Of a stretch of DNA of 6,881 nt, positions 4,908 to 6,881 are shown piece after piece. Under the pieces are notes generated by a model, which did no database searches, had not been told where the DNA came from, and was given only the letters and a program-made list of their open reading frames with translations. Each line of letters begins with the position of its first letter. Position 1 is the first letter of the stretch. Source of the stretch: Flavobacteriales bacterium (GTDB lineage Bacteria > Bacteroidota > Bacteroidia > Flavobacteriales_D > Crocinitomicaceae); contig CANHBA010000121.1 in the NCBI GenBank assembly GCA_947458985.1, positions 1 to 6,881 on the forward strand. Reading direction: 5' to 3'. A program made the translations under genes and the position numbers.

Positions 4908-6814
4908 GCTCTTGGCTCTTGCCAGTCTCCGTATTCTTTAATGAGCTCAACAAGTGCTTCTACGGCTTGTAGTTCTTCGATATTGCGCTTAACAATCGTC
5001 TTTTCTTTATACAGATTGATTTTGCCGGGCCCTGTACCTACATAACCGTAGTCGGCATCGGCCATTTCACCCGGACCATTTACAATGCAACCCATAATGC
5101 CAATTTTGAGGCCTTTCAGATGGGCAGTGCGCTGCCTGATTTTTGCGGTGGTTTCTTGTAAGTCAAAAAGAGTTCGCCCACAAGACGGGCAAGATATATA
5201 TTCTGTTTTGGAAATGCGCGTGCGGGTTGCTTGCAAAATACCAAATGCTGTTGAATTGATGTGTTGTGCACCTAACTCGGCATTGAGCCAAATCCCATCA
5301 CCAAAACCGTCAATTAAAAGCGCTCCGGCATCGGCCCCTGCAAAGAGTTGGAAAGTTTCAAGTTCAGCGGTTTCGTATTGATAAGATAAAATCACGGCGT
5401 TTTGCAGGCTCTTTTCTTGTAATTCTAGGAAGAAACGACGGTAAAGTTGTGTTTTATTGCTGTATTTCGTATTGAGAATAATACAAACATTCGGTTTGTC
5501 TGCCAATTCATGAGGAAGTGCAGCTTCGGCTTCAAGGGGTAAGAAACAAATTTGATTAGGGGCCACTTCAGAAAGTTGTTCTTGCAGGACCAGCGGATAA
5601 TAACCTGCCTTTTGGCTGAATTCCGCTTGCCAAAGTTCGAAATCGATGATGATGCCTAAGGTACCGGGCACTTCAAAATCGAGCTCATTGCTCCCAATGT
5701 AAACGTAATCTGCGGCCTGATCTTGGATGTTCCATTTGTCGAGCGGAATGCTGTATTGATAACCAAAACCGAAGAAATGCGCAGGTTTGATGGCTTCTAC
5801 AAAAGAGAGGTCTGCTAAAACAACAGGTGTGTTTTTCCCGCCGATATTATGAAAGGAGTGGCTTTCTCTTTTGCTGTAATGAAATGGCGAGTAATTTAAG
5901 TTCCCGTTTGGAACTGCAAAGTTGTGTGGATTGTAGGTGTTGTATTTGGCAATGAGTTTTTGCGCAACTGGTATTTCTGCTTCAGGAGCTTCAGTAAGCG
6001 AAACCCTGATGGTATCACCCAGGCCGTCTTCTAAAAGTGCACCTATGCCAACCGCAGACTTTATGCGTCCATCTTCACCATCGCCAGCTTCTGTTACACC
6101 CAGGTGTAAAGGGTAAACAACCCCGTTTTCAAGCATTTTGGCCATGAGTAAGCGATAGGCTTGGACCATCACCAGCGTGTTGCTCGCTTTCATGGAAATG
6201 ACCATTTGCTTGTAATCGTGTTTTTCACAGATGCGGATAAATTCAAACGCAGACTCAACCATTCCTTCTGGGGTGTCGCCGTAACGGCTGAGGATACGGT
6301 CTGAAAGCGAACCATGGTTGGTGCCAATGCGCATGGCTGTACCGTTTGCTTTACAAAGCAGTACTAAGGGCGTGAATTTTTCTTCAATGCGGTCGAGTTC
6401 AGCTTGGTAGCTGTCATCGGTATAGTCGATTTCTTCGAATTTCTTTTTGTCTGCGTAGTTACCTGGGTTGACACGTACTTTTTCGACAATTTTTGCTGCA
6501 ATTTCAGCGGCGTTTGGCGTAAAGTGGATGTCTGCCACCAAAGGGGTGTTGTACCCTCTTTGAACCAGTGCATCTTTGATGTTTTGTAGGTTTTCGGCTT
6601 CGTTTTTACTCGGGGCGGTGAGCCTCACGAGTTCACAGCCGGCGTCGATCATGCGAATAGACTGCTCTACCGACCCTTCGGTGTCCATGGTGTCGGTGGT
6701 GGTCATGGATTGCACCCGAATAGGGTTTTGCCCTCCCAAGCTGAGCGTTCCAATTTGAACTTCCTGAGTCAAAACGCGCGTGCGTTTCCATGGGTCTAGA
6801 CAATAGCGTTGCAT
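4904..6814 (-). CDS. ispG: 4-hydroxy-3-methylbut-2-enyl diphosphate synthase (HMBPP synthase), long three-domain form
   Basis: IspG (GcpE) is the penultimate MEP-pathway enzyme. It reductively opens the cyclic diphosphate MEcPP to HMBPP using a [4Fe-4S] cluster and ferredoxin or flavodoxin electrons. The 636-residue protein has the N-terminal TIM-barrel part at about 15-285 (PIRVQSMTTTDT, ADIHFTPNAA, KVRVNPGNY, ISMKASNT, GVTEAGDGEDG). A less conserved insertion covers about 290-525, and the C-terminal cluster domain starts near 535. Cluster ligands are visible as C542-P-S-C545, C576 in MGCIVNGPGE, and E583, spaced as in the two-domain enzymes. The insertion matches the extra (A*) domain known from plant, chlamydial and Bacteroidota IspG; the E. 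coli enzyme is about 370 residues. The ATG at 6814 fits the family start and lies 18 bp from a TACCTTTG box. The gene converges on the pseudouridine synthase gene with overlapping stops. Confidence 0.97.
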   Translation of the reverse strand: MQRYCLDPWKRTRVLTQEVQIGTLSLGGQNPIRVQSMTTTDTMDTEGSVEQSIRMIDAGCELVRLTAPSKNEAENLQNIKDALVQRGYNTPLVADIHFTPNAAEIAAKIVEKVRVNPGNYADKKKFEEIDYTDDSYQAELDRIEEKFTPLVLLCKANGTAMRIGTNHGSLSDRILSRYGDTPEGMVESAFEFIRICEKHDYKQMVISMKASNTLVMVQAYRLLMAKMLENGVVYPLHLGVTEAGDGEDGRIKSAVGIGALLEDGLGDTIRVSLTEAPEAEIPVAQKLIAKYNTYNPHNFAVPNGNLNYSPFHYSKRESHSFHNIGGKNTPVVLADLSFVEAIKPAHFFGFGYQYSIPLDKWNIQDQAADYVYIGSNELDFEVPGTLGIIIDFELWQAEFSQKAGYYPLVLQEQLSEVAPNQICFLPLEAEAALPHELADKPNVCIILNTKYSNKTQLYRRFFLELQEKSLQNAVILSYQYETAELETFQLFAGADAGALLIDGFGDGIWLNAELGAQHINSTAFGILQATRTRISKTEYISCPSCGRTLFDLQETTAKIRQRTAHLKGLKIGIMGCIVNGPGEMADADYGYVGTGPGKINLYKEKTIVKRNIEELQAVEALVELIKEYGDWQEPRA

Positions 6815-6832
6815 CTGTTTTTTTTAGTCTAA

Positions 6833-6840
6833 CAAAGGTA
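6833..6840 (-). promoter_or_regulatory. Putative Bacteroidota -7 box for ispG
   Basis: The minus strand reads TACCTTTG, an exact TAnnTTTG match, ending 18 bp upstream of the ispG ATG at 6814. No TTG lies at 17-20 bp further upstream. A second ACCTTTGT copy occurs on the minus strand at 6870-6877 but lacks the leading T. The intervening leader contains an A-run (complement of the T-run at 6818-6825) and no Shine-Dalgarno. Confidence 0.5.
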
Positions 6841-6881
6841 AGGATTCAATTGTTTGTGCGTTCTTTGTTACAAAGGTTTTC

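Noticed and set aside
6364..6758. Short open frames on both strands inside the 5' part of ispG
   Set aside because: They overlap the well-conserved IspG barrel in other frames and show no recognisable domain or start context.
6832..6877. Direct repeat ACAAAGGT at 6832-6839 and 6870-6877
   Set aside because: Eight bases spaced 38 bp apart in AT-rich promoter DNA; the first copy is explained by the -7 box of ispG and the second may be chance. There is not enough to call an operator.
1..6881. Mobile element, CRISPR, defence island or tRNA gene
   Set aside because: No inverted terminal repeats, transposase or integrase motifs, regular repeat arrays or tRNA-like cloverleaf were seen; every gene is chromosomal in type.

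Overview
The window looks like a piece of a Bacteroidota chromosome, probably Flavobacteriia-like. The evidence is a type IX secretion (T9SS) sorting domain with a YPNP motif, a DUF4271 membrane protein next to a Bacteroidota-type uroporphyrinogen-III synthase, the long three-domain form of IspG, and promoter-like TAnnTTTG boxes just upstream of three start codons. Shine-Dalgarno sequences are absent or weak throughout, which also fits.

Layout from left to right. Positions 1-77 (minus strand) hold the first 25 codons of an acyl-CoA dehydrogenase that runs off the left edge. An 89-bp divergent intergenic region follows, with a -7-type box for each direction. Then, on the plus strand, comes a two-gene unit: a DUF4271 membrane protein (167-826) and hemD (841-1590). 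Next is a stand-alone gene for a secreted, T9SS-sorted thioredoxin-like protein (1674-3197), closed by a strong intrinsic terminator (3219-3248). A long RluA-family pseudouridine synthase (3261-4907) starts 12 bp after that terminator. It converges on ispG (minus strand, 4904-6814), and the two stop codons overlap inside a shared TTAA. The right edge (6815-6881) is the ispG promoter region.

Most of the genes are housekeeping: haem/tetrapyrrole synthesis (hemD), isoprenoid precursor synthesis by the MEP pathway (ispG), RNA pseudouridylation and acyl-CoA oxidation. The exception is the secreted redoxin-like protein, whose codon use is visibly different from its neighbours and suggests high expression. 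No stretch above 300 bp lacks a gene. I see no RNA gene, insertion sequence, CRISPR array, phage gene or defence system. I do not find an undescribed system here; the findings concern gene architecture, start sites and transcription boundaries.
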